The notes under the pieces: model-generated | What the model was told of the DNA's origin: nothing | Seen by the model: the letters and a program-made list of their open reading frames with translations, nothing else | The model's database searches: none | Part shown: positions 1-11,895 of the stretch, piece after piece | How positions within the stretch are numbered: the first letter of the stretch is position 1 | Layout of the letters: each line of letters starts with the position of its first letter | Made by a program: the position numbers and the translations under genes | From: Arcuatula senhousia | Lineage: Eukaryota; Mollusca; Bivalvia; Mytilida; Mytilidae | DNA: 64,000 nucleotides | NCBI GenBank assembly: GCA_963971305.1 | Contig: OZ020307.1 | Span: forward strand, 13,963,501 to 14,027,500 | Direction: 5' to 3'

Positions 1-1157
1 TTTAAAAGGTGTCACAACTTGAGAACAATCACTCAAAAAATTAATTGATTTCTTAAAGTACAAATTATTGATCTATTTATCACAGCATATCATTTTAAAA
101 ATATTAAATTTTTGCTTTCTTAAGGAGTATATAGGTCATGACAATGATTTATTCATTTTGTTGTCCTTATTTTACCTTAAAAATCATTATTGTATAACAT
201 GTATAAATTTATTGTTTAAAATATCTCAATCCTTATATTATAATATCCTACTTTATTTGAATTTCATCCTTGAAATGTTATGAATTTTACAATTTAACAA
301 GAATATGTCCTAAATAGTAAAATAATGAAATGTGGAATAAGTGTATGTGACACAGCTCACATAGCAAAAGACATGATTCCCCATCTCGCAACATTTGGAC
401 AGAAGAACAGACAGACAAACATACGGGCATAAAAATCGTAGATCATGGAGCATAAAAATCTACCGGTTCTTATTACAGATCAACAGAAAGATCGTGATCT
501 TAAAATACATGAAATATGTACAATACTGAAAATAAACATGCATTTAAACAATAAGTCATCCCTTCGGCTATGTTGTTTCTTAATGTACTCTGCATTGCAA
601 AAGGAACAAAAAAACAATGATTAATACATGTACATGTAGTTTGTTGTTTAACCATGGGCATGGGAGTACACTCTTAATATATATAGTTATACATATAATC
701 TGATTTATATAATAATCTTACAATAAATTCAAATCTGTAGCAACTTAATTAAAAGATTTAGTGTTTAGACATGTGTAACCGATTTCAAAGTTCATAAACA
801 AATTGTTCTCAATAGTGTACAAGATCATACAAATTCTGATCATGCAGTTTGCCCAGGTTTCATGATTTACCTCTGTTTTTAAACCCTTTTTCCAACAAAA
901 TCTTATAAATAACAACTAATATATTACATCTCAGATTTGCCAATATTTCCTGTTTTCAAATCAATTGACAGAATGAAAAGTGTTTGTTGCATATATGTGG
1001 TTTCTGTTTTTCATAATAAACTTTCTCAAGGATAAGTATCATTTTCATATATATCCTCATTTGGAAACTAAGAAATAAATTGATCTGGTAAAATAACACT
1101 TATTTGACCAGTATAACAAGTTGAATCCTGACCAAACCGAAAAGTAATTTGACTCAC
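1..1157. other. Probable IPMK intron, no coding seen
   Basis: AT-rich sequence without supported exons. At 327-480 it carries a piece of a dispersed repeat (GTGGAATAAGTGTATGTGAC, then ACAGACAGACAAACATACGG) that recurs near 15425 and 40465. The 71-codon ORF at 68-283 is low-complexity and I do not consider it a gene. Confidence 0.4.
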
Positions 1158-1274
1158 CTATTTTCTTTCCATCACCATATTTATGCCCAGCTACTTGTGT
1201 TGACAATGGCTTGGTCCCAGGGGGTAAGGGCGGGGTCTCTTGGTATCTTGACATTACGATATCATTCCAACTAT
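1158..1274 (-). CDS. IPMK: Internal exon of an inositol polyphosphate multikinase-like gene (partial)
   Basis: The exon is bounded on the minus strand by a good acceptor (TTTGTTTACAG, AG at 1276-1275) and donor (AATAG then GTGAGTC, GT at 1157-1156). It is 117 bp and reads as 2 nt + 38 codons + 1 nt. The translation includes PLPPGTKPLSTQVAGHKYG and ends KKIG. The phrase LSxQVAGHxYG...G is the hallmark N-terminal segment of IPMK/Ipk2 kinases, which phosphorylate Ins(1,4,5)P3 and InsP4 in nucleus and cytosol. IP6K and IP3K differ here. A possible start codon lies inside the exon at 1254-1252, but an upstream exon is also possible because the reading frame stays open to the acceptor. The catalytic exons (PxxxDxKxG, SSLL, IDF) should lie before position 1 and are not visible. 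Assignment rests on one short exon. Confidence 0.6.
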
Positions 1275-2470
1275 CTGTAAACAAACAAAATAAGTTTTTC
1301 ATAACTTAGCGTTACTTTGTTTTATAGTTGTAACAGTCATGAAATCACGATTTTTCCTGTTATCTGACTGGTGGTTCCTGGCCTTTACACTTGGGTGTAT
1401 TAAGGACAGATGGAGGGATGAACACCCCTACCATTTTATACCCCCCCCTCATTTGTAACAACAGAAAGAATGTAATATGATATTTCGTTTTCCTGAATAA
1501 TTTTTTCAAAGGTTTTTTTACCTTATTCCAATAAATAGTCCATATTTCAAGAAGAACAATAAGTTATTAGTTATTTGTCTATACTTTATATGTAAAGTAA
1601 ATCAATATCATTCATATTTTAGGCTAATCACAGACTTCCATTACTGCTAGACCTTCCACTTATTCCATTCTGCTAAGTAATATTTGTTATACCATCTAAA
1701 AGTAATAATTAGTCATTGAACTAATACAAAAAATAATGGATTACTTCTTAGTGTCATTATAATGGGAATATATTATTCCTCAAGTAAATCAATCTCTATA
1801 TCATCCTATCTAAATGCATGTTTTACAATTAAAAAAAACCTCTTAGATCAAAGGATATTTTTTCATATCCATTTATCATGAATAAAGAAAACAGAATGTG
1901 TTCTTATGAATACATTACATGCAGAGTTTGTAGAGAATATAAATGATATATTGAAATTATAAAGTGTTCAATGATTCTAAGCTTTTTATCAAAAACTATT
2001 TTTAAATGTTAGAAAACACTTATTTCTGAATACAAGCCCTTTCAGTTTATAGAAAAAAACCTTTATAATAACAATGAAAAAATAAGCAAATAAGTATATC
2101 CAAAAGACATACTGCCTGTCCTTTATTCTGCAATCATTAAACTGTGAAGTTGATATGAGGGGTATATATACTTTTCATTTTCTGATTCTTATTTGCTCAT
2201 TAAGTAGTGCATACGTATAAAGTTTCACAATATTAAGAAGAAAGTTATCAATTTCTTAATCAAGAAATGCAAATTTTTACCCCACTTCATTTGTATACAC
2301 AACTAGGCTAGCGCTATAAAAAGTACACATTGTATGTAGAGAGGTTTATCAATTCATCTACTTGTGTAGCAACTAAAAGTGAACTTTTTATAAGGTCCAA
2401 TTTAAAGACATTCAATTGCAAAGAGTTGTTAAAAAATAGAAAAACAGTGAGCAGCAGCTCAGCTCACAAA
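1275..2470. other. Non-coding stretch, nothing recognised
   Basis: AT-rich sequence with no long frame, no tRNA-like boxes and no clear repeat. It may contain upstream intron or the promoter of the IPMK-like gene. Confidence 0.3.
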
Positions 2471-2473
2471 TAA

Positions 2474-3545
2474 GTACCCCCCGCCCCCCCCCCCCAAAAA
2501 AAAAATTAATCAGATAAAATTTTAAAATAGGTGGTGCACATCTACATTAAGTCACAAAGATTGTGTGAAAGTTTCATGAAAATCCATCAAGGGGTTTAGG
2601 AGGAGTACCCCCATGTTGTTGAATGGCTAAGTCCATGTTTAGCTAGTGGGAAACCCAAAAAATCATTCTGACCAAATTTTAAAATAGTAGGTGCACATCT
2701 ACATTATGTCACAAAGGTTGTGTGTATTTCTTCTGAAAATACATCAAGGGGTTTAAGAGGAGTTGCGGATAAGAGCTGGGAACCCCCATGTAGTAGAATG
2801 GCTGAGTCCATGTTATGCCATGAGAAACCCCAAAATCATTCTGATCAAATTTTAAAATAGTAGGTGCACATCTACATTATGTGACAAAGAATGTGTGAAA
2901 GTTTCATGGAAATCCATCAATGGGTTTAGGAGAAGTTGCCGACAAGAGATGGGTACCCCCTTGTAATGGAATGGCTAAGTCCATGTTTCGCTATGGAAAA
3001 CCCAAAAATCATTCGGATCAAATTTTAAAATAGTAGGACGTGCATATCTATGTGACAAAAAATGTGTGAAAGTTTCATGAAAATCCATCAAGGGGTTTAG
3101 GAGGAGTTGCGGATAAGAGATGGGTACCCCCTTGTAATGGAATGGCTATATCCATGTTTTGCTATGGGAAACCCCAAAAATCATTCTGATCAAATTTTAA
3201 AATAGTAGGTGCACATCTACATTATGTGACAAAAAATGTGTGAAAGTTTCATAAAAATCCATCAAGGGGTTTAGGAGGAGTTGCGGATAAGAGATGGGTA
3301 CCCCCTTGTAGTGGAATGGCTAAGTCCATGTTTCGCTATGGAAAACCCAAAAATCATTCAGATCAAATTTTAAAATAGTAGGACTGTGTGAAAGTTTCAT
3401 GAAAATCCATCAAGGGGTTTAGGAGTTGCCGATAAGAGATGGGTTCCCTTAGGCGTCACACCAAGAGGGACACACGGACAGAGGAACTGACAGACAGACA
3501 CCCCTATCACTATATACTCCCCCCTTTTCAAGCAGGGGTTATAAT
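2474..3545 (+). repeat. Dispersed element made of about five 157-176 bp tandem units
   Basis: After a C-run and an A-run (about 2478-2506), a unit with GTAGGTGCACATCTACATTA and AATCCATCAAGGGGTTTAGG recurs with starts near 2536, 2693, 2866, 3042 and 3211, then a shortened unit near 3380. The element ends with ACGGACAGAGGAACTGACAG and a tail with TTCAAGCAGGGGTTATAA. The same kind of tail closes the repeat near 11880 and, inverted, opens those at 57730 and 58165. No protein is encoded. I infer a non-autonomous mobile element with internal unit expansion. Confidence 0.6.
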
Positions 3546-3639
3546 GATGTTTTCAAATTGTTAGCCCCCCATTAATCATGGCCAAGTAACTCAGATTACC
3601 CTCAGATTTTACGGAAGACATCATGTGATTGTATACAAA

Positions 3640-4150
3640 TACGGAATTTCTATCTCTCAGATGAGCACAGATGTTGGTTTGACATAGAGTTTGGTAATGT
3701 CATCCTTTGCTGATTTTTACGTGCATGAGTGTGTTAGTTTAAACATATTTATATACCCTGGATTGGGAAACAAGCTTAATGCTTATATTAATCCCTCTCC
3801 AGCTAGCAGATTGCGAGTGTGGCCTTAGTAGCGGCCCCCATTGAGCCTACTCTTATTGAACTCTACAAAGGGGTTTTTAATGTGCATGGGGTATTGCTCT
3901 CCCATACACGGGACAACCTTTTTTCATCCCTTCCGAAGGACTAGCATCGGTTCTAGAGACCATCCTCGCAAATGGTGTCAAGAGAGAGTCGGAAAATAGG
4001 TTCATGAAATTTTCAACCCTGACCAGGATCAAACCACGAGTGTGTTATATGTTGTTGTGTGGTGATATTTTATTTACTGGTTTTGTCTTTGTCTTTATGG
4101 TTTTATGATGTTAATTACCCCTTTGGTACACCTTTGCTTCTCTCAGATCT
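3640..4150. repeat. Composite of mussel-type dispersed repeats, including a SINE-like segment
   Basis: The stretch 3645-3710 (TTTCTATCTCTCAGATGAGC) matches segments at 11500 (inverted) and 51917. The stretch 3779-4035, read on the minus strand, starts with a B-box-like GGTTTGATCCTGG and continues with blocks shared with 37800-37990 and 52310-52560 (TCCGACTCT, CCATGCACATT, AGAGTTCAATAAGAGTA). This suggests a tRNA-derived SINE family. The last part (4048-4140) resembles 52105-52200. No coding potential seen. Confidence 0.4.
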
Positions 4151-4280
4151 AGGACCAGAGGTCCAGGCACACGTCGTCCTGTTTGACAGGAACATTTAGT
4201 TAAGAACTATATGAAACAAGAGGCCCCAGAAGAATTTTTTTAACTGCACATCCTCCCGTTTGAAAAATTCTTGATCTACC

Positions 4281-7070
4281 ACAGCTAAATACAATACTTA
4301 CATTTACATAAATAATTAGGATTATAAAATACTATTCAATATTCTAAATGTAATCCAAAATAAAAATATATAGGAAGGTTTAATGTTGACTTAAAGAAAT
4401 CAATAAACATTGTGATCTAAATCAAATACCATCCATTAGTTTATCACATTTTTAAGAGTTTAAGGATCAGGTCCAGGAAGTCCTGGTTTTGACCGTATTA
4501 TTCACTTTTGATTGTTACATAGAAACTCATGTACAAAGAAAAAGAAATGTTTGTAAAATTTCATGAGGTCACATTCCATGTAATGTTTGTATAAGATATT
4601 TGTATTGCAGTTAACATTTTGTTTATTGTTTCCTTATGTCCAAATGAAAACATTATGTAAATATATACATTACCGACTTTTTTTCAAATAAATAAATAAA
4701 AAAAAGGCAACAACAAAACAAGAGGCTCCCAGGAGCCTTAATCACTCACCTGGTCTTGATGTCGACCCTATAAAGACTTTTGCAGAGCTAAATGAGCTGA
4801 ACATTTAAGGAAGTAACAGCTTTTCTCTATCTACTATAGTTTTCATACTGAAGCTGTATGGGCCCAAATTATGAAAAAAACGTTATTTTAGGGGCCAACT
4901 CCCCCCCCTATGAAAACTTTTGTAGAGCTAAATGAGCTGAATGTTTAAGCAAGCAACAGCTTTTCTCTATCTGCAATAGTTTTCATCCTATAAGCAAAAA
5001 ACACTATTTTTCACCTTTAAGAGGCTGTAACCCCTATAAGGGGTCATCTGACAACTTTGACCATATGGAGACTTTTGTAGAGCTAAATGAGCTGAACATT
5101 TAAGCAAGCAACAGCTATTCTCTATCTGCAATAGTTTTCATACTATAGGGCAAAAACATGAAAAAAAACCACTATTTTTACCCTTTAAGGGGCTATAACC
5201 CCTATAAGGAGTCATCTGACAACTTCGTTCCTATGAAGACTTTTGTAGAGCTAAATGAACTGAACATTTATGCCAGCAACAGCTTTTCTCTATCTGCAAT
5301 AGTTTTCATTCTATAGGTCAAAATCATGAAAAAATGTTATTTTAGGGGCCGTAACCCCTATAATGGGACATCTGACAACTTGGACCCTATAGAGACTTTT
5401 CAAAATCCAAACAACATTTTGTAAACCATACCTCAAAGAACAACCACACCAAGTTTAGTAATTGTGAGACTTATGGTGTTAGAGAAGTCAACGTTTGAAA
5501 ATAGGATGAAAAACACTGAAAATGGTCAATTTTGACAGTCTAAGGGGAAAAACTCCTATAAAGAATGGTCTAAGGACTTTGTAGATCTTGATGTGCTTAA
5601 TCATATGCAATTTAAATTTTTCAGATATCTTGTATAGTTTTCAAGATAGAGGGTTAAGTGCAAAATTTGGGGGGAAAAAATCAGAAAAAGGGCAATAACT
5701 CCTACATCAGTTTTTGGATCTTCTTGAAAATTTCAGGGCATGAAGATCTTGAGGTGCTTATCACTTTTACCCAGCCAAAATCTTTATATCTGTGACCGTT
5801 TTCGAGTAATTTGCGAAAAACTGCAATTTACCCCTATGTTCTATTTTTAGTAATGGCGGCCATGTTTTTCACCGAATCAAATTTCCCAACGGCAGTTTTG
5901 TAGAGGACACCCTAAATAACAATCATACCAAGTTTCATTTTATTTGATCTGGCGGTTTAAGAGAAAAAGATACGGACAGACGACTGACGCCAAGCGATGA
6001 CAATAGCTCACATGGACCTTTGGTCCAGGTGAGCTAAAAATGATAAAGTATTGCAATCCCCCCCCCCCCCAAATTAAAGCAAACTTAAACTCTGACCATA
6101 TAAGATATAATTAAGCTACCTACTGTATATGAAGACACCTGTTAGGTGACGTATAGTCAAATGAATTTATGTCACACCTTCCACTACTTTATAGGAATGT
6201 GATCTTTTTACACATTAACTTATCTTTTATAATTCTTGTTAAAAAAAATTCTCATGTCATGGACAGATGCATAAACATACTTTACACAGTATTCTGGAAC
6301 AAAAATATCAAAATAGAGGTCATAAGTTTCTTCAAATCCTTCATATCACATTACCTTAAACATTGTCTTTCCTATGAAATGCACTCCTTTTATTAGTTTC
6401 TAAAAAAACAACATTGTGTGGAATGTTTAGCAGGAATGAAAAGACATTTTTTTAGAAAAGAAATCCAACACTTTCAAGAATAATACATTTGCAAATTTAA
6501 GAAACCCTCAGTTTTACATTTCTATACCATGTTTATCATTAATTTTGAGTTTTATAAAAAATATATATGAATTACATGGTAATCTTCACATATATTGATA
6601 GAAAACTCAAACAGTTCTATGAAGAATTTTGAAACTTCATACCGGTAGAAATGATATGACATGACCTTGATATCAACCATTAGTTTTTATACAATTTGTT
6701 GTTTTATTTATCCTTCTTAAAACTGATAGAGAGAAAAATAAAGCCATTTTAGAAATATATTCTGTGACATCATTTACCAAGGTCATTTTATGACAGCAAA
6801 TCTCTGAATAGAGTGGTCTGGAAAAATCAGGAACAAAAACATGCGTATAAACAAAGCAATATTGGATCATAATTTTTTGTTCTTCCCTACATTTATTGAT
6901 TCTTCTTATACATGTACAACTTTTGAAATTAAAATCCAATGTAAGAAACAAAAGCAAAAGTGTATGATTCCTGTCAAATTCAAATAACTGCATGGAAGGA
7001 TCTAGAACATTCATAAATCTTAAGATATGGCAGTCTTCCATGGAAGACATATGTAGGTAGCAAGGTACCA
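4281..7070. repeat. Segmental duplication, copy 1 (interrupted by a family A element)
   Basis: 4281-4715 plus 6041-7070 align with 7741-8960. Shared blocks include AAAAATATATAGGAAG, TATGTTGACTTAAAGAAATC (as TAATGTTGACTTAAAG here), GGTCCAGGAAGTCCTG, GAGGTCACATTCCATGTA and AATTAAAGCA. Copy 1 is interrupted at 4718-6040 by a family A repeat that copy 2 lacks. ORFs of 75 and 132 codons inside are AT-rich and unlike any family I know. Confidence 0.6.
4718..6040 (+). mobile_element. Family A dispersed repeat, copy A1
   Basis: Starts ACAAGAGGCTCCCAGGAGCC, then CTCACCTGG, and ends ATGGACCTTTGGTCCAGGTG then AGCTAAAAA. The CTCACCTGG near one end and CCAGGTGAG near the other are inverted. Inside are about 170-bp units (GTAGAGCTAAATGAGCTGAA, GCAACAGCTTTTCTCTATCT, a GGGGCTGTAACCCCTATAAG hairpin). 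A GACGG/GACAGACG simple repeat precedes the right end. It encodes no protein. Class unknown: the ends are conserved across six or more copies in this window, so it behaves as a mobile element. Confidence 0.65.
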
Positions 7071-7740
7071 AATAGGTACGTGTATGAAGTCATCGCCTAT
7101 GAAGGGAAGATACAATACAGGAGTAAATAAATGGCTGTTTACGTGTGGTTATAAATGAAAAATGATTTTTGGTAGAAATATTGCACAGTGAGTTACGTCT
7201 TCATTCCACATATGAAACATGTTAATATTATTGTTAAAACGCATTTTATTTTTCCGAAATTTCTAAAGAAAAAAGCGTGAATTTTTAGGTACATACTAAA
7301 ACATAAATTTTTGTCCCGTAAAAGCCAGGGGACAATATAGTTTCGTACCCAGTAAAAACGTCAATATATATTTTACTTTCTTCTGAATAGAAATTAAAAC
7401 CCAAAATTTTAATTTTGAGACATACAGAAAATTCTGAATTTTGACAAGAAAGCATTGTTTTCAATGGGAAAATCTTTGGTACTTTGCACTCTTTAGTCTG
7501 GGTCTTAACAAATTGAAGTAAACAGGAAGTAAATGAGTTACATGCATAAAATTGCTTTACACTAAAGGAAGCCAAACACCAAATATGACACGAGTGATAT
7601 TTATTTTCCTGGAAAACTTTGACAGAAATTTTTGTGACTCTGCAAGATACAAAACTTTGCAAAACAACAGATAGTGTCAAAGTGAATCCTATATGTTGTT
7701 CTGCAACAAGTTGCAGGGGACATAAAAATGATCATAAACC

Positions 7741-8960
7741 TAGGCCAATGAAATACATTACATTTATATGAATATTAGGAACATAAAATATGATTAAATA
7801 TTCTAAACATAAAAATATATAGGAAGTTTTTATGTTGACTTAAAGAAATCAATCAACATTCATCGAAATCAAATACCATTTTATGTTTTAATAAATTGGT
7901 TAAATGCATTTTTAACAGCTTGAAGGTAAGGTCCAGGAAGTCCTGATTTGATGTATCATTCATTTTTTAATTCATGTACAAAGAAAATGAAATGATTGTA
8001 AATTTTCTTCTCTTTGTCATGAGGTCACATTCCATGTACTGTTTGTGTAAGATATTTGTATTGCAGATAACACTTTGTTAAAATTTCCTTATGTCCCTGG
8101 GTAAAGACATTGGGTAAATATATTCATAACATATTGTTTTCAACTAGAAAATTGACCATATACAAGTGATATAGAGCAAGGCCCCAAAAAATTAAAGCAG
8201 ACTTTTAAATTTGTCTTTGTAGAAATCTGACCATATTTAGAAAAACACAGTTACACTACCTACCCTATATGATGAATCTTAAATGAATTATGTCACACCT
8301 CAACTTTATAGATATGTGATATTTTCACACATTTACTCATTTTTATAATTCTTGATAAAAAAATATTTCTCCTTATTATCATGTCATGGTTAGATACAAA
8401 TAACTTACATGTAGTTGTTCCTAGTAAAACATAAGCAGGTAATAAATCAAAATAGAGGTCATGTGTTTCTTTAGAATCTTTCTTATCAAAATTCTTTTCT
8501 TAAGAATTAGCTTGTAAAATCATTGGTTGTCCTTTAACAGGAATGAAATGACAATTTTTCTTGAACAAAATTTGTCATCCATGAATTATCTGGAATTTCA
8601 AGAAATTTTACTTTACCTATGTGACATATTTATCATTCAATATAATCTGATATCAAAAATATAAATTCATAAGAAAACTCAAAAGAGTTTTGAAACTTCA
8701 TACAAATTAGATATGATATGACCATATAAACAATGAAAATTGCCATGCATTAATTATAAATTGTAGTTTTTTTTTCCTTCTTTAAACTGAGAAATGAAAA
8801 AAAAGTCCATTATATAAATATATTGTGCTTCATCATTTTATGGCTGTACAAATAACTCTCTGAGTCTACATTGGTCTGGAAAAATAAGGAAAGGAAACAT
8901 GTACATATACAAAACAATATTATATTTAAATTTAAAGCATGATTTTCTTTCTTCATACTT
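7741..8960. repeat. Segmental duplication, copy 2 (uninterrupted)
   Basis: Uninterrupted partner of 4281-7070. The join around 8165-8200 (GTGATATAGAGCAAGGCCCC then AATTAAAGCA) corresponds to the two flanks of element A1 in copy 1, so it shows the empty site. Divergence by eye is substantial, so the duplication is old. Confidence 0.6.
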
Positions 8961-9883
8961 CATATGAACTGTGTATAATTAAGAACAAATAAAGAAGGAA
9001 TGTGTCCATGGGACACAGATGCCGGGCACTGATGCCCTGGCAAAGGGCTCAATCGGGAAATAAATGTCTGACAGGTCTAATACACCTAATTATATAAGGA
9101 CATGCAGTTTGTCATATCAAAACTGTTAAAACCCTGCCAAATTTAAATTCATTCCAATCCCAATAATAGTTTCTGGGTATTCTAAGAAATTGTCCTATTT
9201 CCTTGATCTCAAACAGGTAGTATGTGCCTGACATGTTTGAAATCCATCAGACCATAATCATTCCCATTGACAGTTTCTGACAAATGCTTTATAAAAATTT
9301 CTTACTCTAGATATGGAATCACCCTGCCAAATTTCAAATTGTTATGAATGCTTCTTAAAAATATACCTTAGAAGAAGTTTTCAATCAAATGCAACAGCAG
9401 ACAGACACAACTTTATGCCCAGGGTTCGACATTAACACTACAGTAATCTGCTAGCACAGTGATACTGTACCAGAAAATCAAGGAGGACTAGTAAGAGCCG
9501 AAGCTGGTAGTCCATCAGGGCTAGTAAAATTGGTACTTATGAAGAATTGCAGAACATTTTTATAAATCAAAGGTGAAGATTAAACTTTAAAAGTGGTTAC
9601 ATTTTTAAGGACTAGTCTGAGTTGAAGTTGTAAGCAGACAAGTGACTTTTGTAAGGCACTAGCCATGTCGGCTGTCAACAAGTTGTTGCAGGGCATAAAA
9701 GTGATAGAAGGCAAATTAAGGAATGGTAGAAGCAGATTTAGAGGTATCGATGGGGCATTCGGATGTCAAAAGCTTGGAAGGGCAAAGACAAAACTAGTAA
9801 ACACCAACAAAAACAGCACTAGAGTCAGACAACATAAAAACAACTAACAGAACTTTATCAACATCACAAACTCTAGTCATAAA
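8961..9883. repeat. Dispersed repeat remnant, no gene
   Basis: 8996-9430 contains GAATGTGTCCATGGGACACA, TTTCTGGGTATTCTAAGAAA and an AGCAGACAGACACAAC tail, which I recall as a common mussel repeat. The remainder to 9883 shows no gene; the 60-codon ORF at 9665-9847 has no recognisable features. Confidence 0.35.
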
Positions 9884-11381
9884 ACTAGAGGCTCCCAGGA
9901 GCCTGAATCACTCACCTGATTTCTTATGCCAAAGTTTGAATAAATTTCACAAACTTTCAAGCATACATGACCACAAAGTTGCAAGACAATCCTTTCAGTG
10001 GTTTCAGAGAAGATTTATGGAAATCAGTTTAAATAAATAGAAAAATACAGTTAAAAGGCAATAACTCCTATTTATAAGGACCTTTTGATGCTGAACATGA
10101 AAAGTTGCTTCGGATTTTCTCTATCTCTTATACTTTCAAGTTATAAGCCAAAAACAATGGTCTGACCCCCCTGTTCTATTTTTAGCAATGGCGACCATGT
10201 TGGTTGGATGACATGTATATTATTCACAAACTTGGTAGAGGACATCCTATAGATCAAGTGTACTAAGTTTCAAGGCAATCCCTTCGGTGGTTTCAGAGAG
10301 GAAGATTTTTGAAAATCAGTTAAAATCAATGGAAAAAACAGTTAAAGGGAAATAACTCTTAAATGGCTGATCTGACAATTTTGACCCTTAATCATTTTTG
10401 TAGATCTGAATGAGCTTAACAATTCTGCAATGCTAACTTTTCCTCTAGCTCTAACCGTTTACAAGATATTGTCCAAAAACTGCAAAAATGGTCAATTTGA
10501 CGATTAATGGGCAATAACTCCTATAAGGAGTCATTTCACAATTTTTACTCAATGGGGAGATTTGTAGAGTTTTTAATGCTGAACATGAAAGGTTGCTTCG
10601 GATTTTCTCTATCTCTTATACTTTTTGAGTTATAAGCTAAAAACAATGGTCTGACCACCTGTTCTATTTTTAGCAATGGCGGCCATGTTGGTTGGTTGAC
10701 GTGTATATAATTCACAAACTTGGTAGAGGACATCCTAAAGATCAAGTATACCAAGTATCAATGCAATCCCTTTAGTGGTTTTAGAGAAGAAGATTTTTGA
10801 AAATCAGTGTAAATTAATGGAAAAAACAGTTAAAGCGGAATAACTCTTAAACGGCTGATCTGACAATTTTGACCCTGAAGTCATTTTTGTAGATCTCAAT
10901 AAGCTTAACAATTCTGCAATGCTAACTTTTCCTCTAGCTATAACGGTTTTCAAGATATAGTCCAAAAACTGCAAAAATGGTCAATTTTGATTATTAAAGG
11001 GCAATAACTCCTGTAAGGAGTGGTTTCACAACTTCGACTCAATAAAGAGATTTGTAGAGCTTTTGATGCTGAACAAGGAAGGTTGCTTCAGATTTTCTCT
11101 ATCTCTTATACTTTTTGAGTTATAAGCCAAATACAATGGTCTGACCCCCCTGTTCTATTTTCAGCAATGGCAGCCATGTTGGTTGGTTGACGTGTATATA
11201 ATTCACAAACTTGGTAGAGGACATCCTAAAGATCAAGTATACCAAGTTTCAATGCAATCCCTTCAGTGGTTTCAGAGAAGAAGATCTTTGAAGAAAAGTT
11301 AACGGACGGACGACGGACGGACGACGGACGCTTAACGATGACAATAGCTCACATGACCCTTCGAGTCAGGTGAGCTAAAAA
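9884..11381 (+). mobile_element. Family A dispersed repeat, copy A2
   Basis: Starts AGAGGCTCCCAGGAGCCTGA and CACTCACCTG, ends CGAGTCAGGTGAGCTAAAAA. Internal units of about 350-410 bp repeat GTTCTATTTTTAGCAATGGC and GGTAGAGGACATCCTA three times. A (GGACGGACGAC)n stretch at 11303-11330 precedes the right end. The 69-codon minus ORF at 10545-10754 comes from the repeat unit and is not a gene. Confidence 0.65.
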
Positions 11382-11895
11382 TGGACTCGGGTGCTCTGGA
11401 AGAGTAACCAGTTCCTGCCTGCCATAACACACCCGTCCTGCTGTCGACAATCTGATAACGGACAAAACAAAACTCTGTGACAAACCAACTTCTGCACTCA
11501 TCTGAGAGATAGAAATCCCTTATTTGTCTACAAACGCATGATGTAGCCCATAAAATTTCTTGAGTAGAGACAACAACTGAGGAGCAACATAACTTGTGAG
11601 CCAATGCTCACTAGTGGTACCCCTGCTTTCACAAGTTTTCTGCAAACAGTAAGTAAATGTCCAAAGGACCAGGTCATCTTAAGATATCCTACATTTGTAT
11701 AATACATCATACCCATATAAAGCTTGTCACCAAATATCAGCAACCTAGGATTAATAGTAGCTGAGTTATGAGTAAACAAAAAGCGTAATTAAAAAAGTGT
11801 GACAGAACTACCAAATTGCAGAACTACAAAACTACCGAACTACAGACGGACACAATCAAAACAGTATGACCATCATCTTTGAAGCAGGGGTATAT
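11382..11895 (-). repeat. Dispersed repeat fragment abutting A2
   Basis: Read on the minus strand this has TTTCTATCTCTCAGATGAG (shared with 3645 and 51917), CACCCGAGTCCATTT (compare CACCCGAGTTCACTC at 58073) and, at the right end, the GAAGCAGGGGTATA tail seen in the 2474-3545 element. The two overlapping ORFs (90 and 83 codons) are products of the repeat. Confidence 0.4.

Noticed and set aside
6673..7680. Two minus-strand ORFs of 132 and 131 codons
   Set aside because: Composition follows the AT-rich DNA, no family pattern, no splice or promoter context; the first lies in the segmental duplication and is broken in the other copy.
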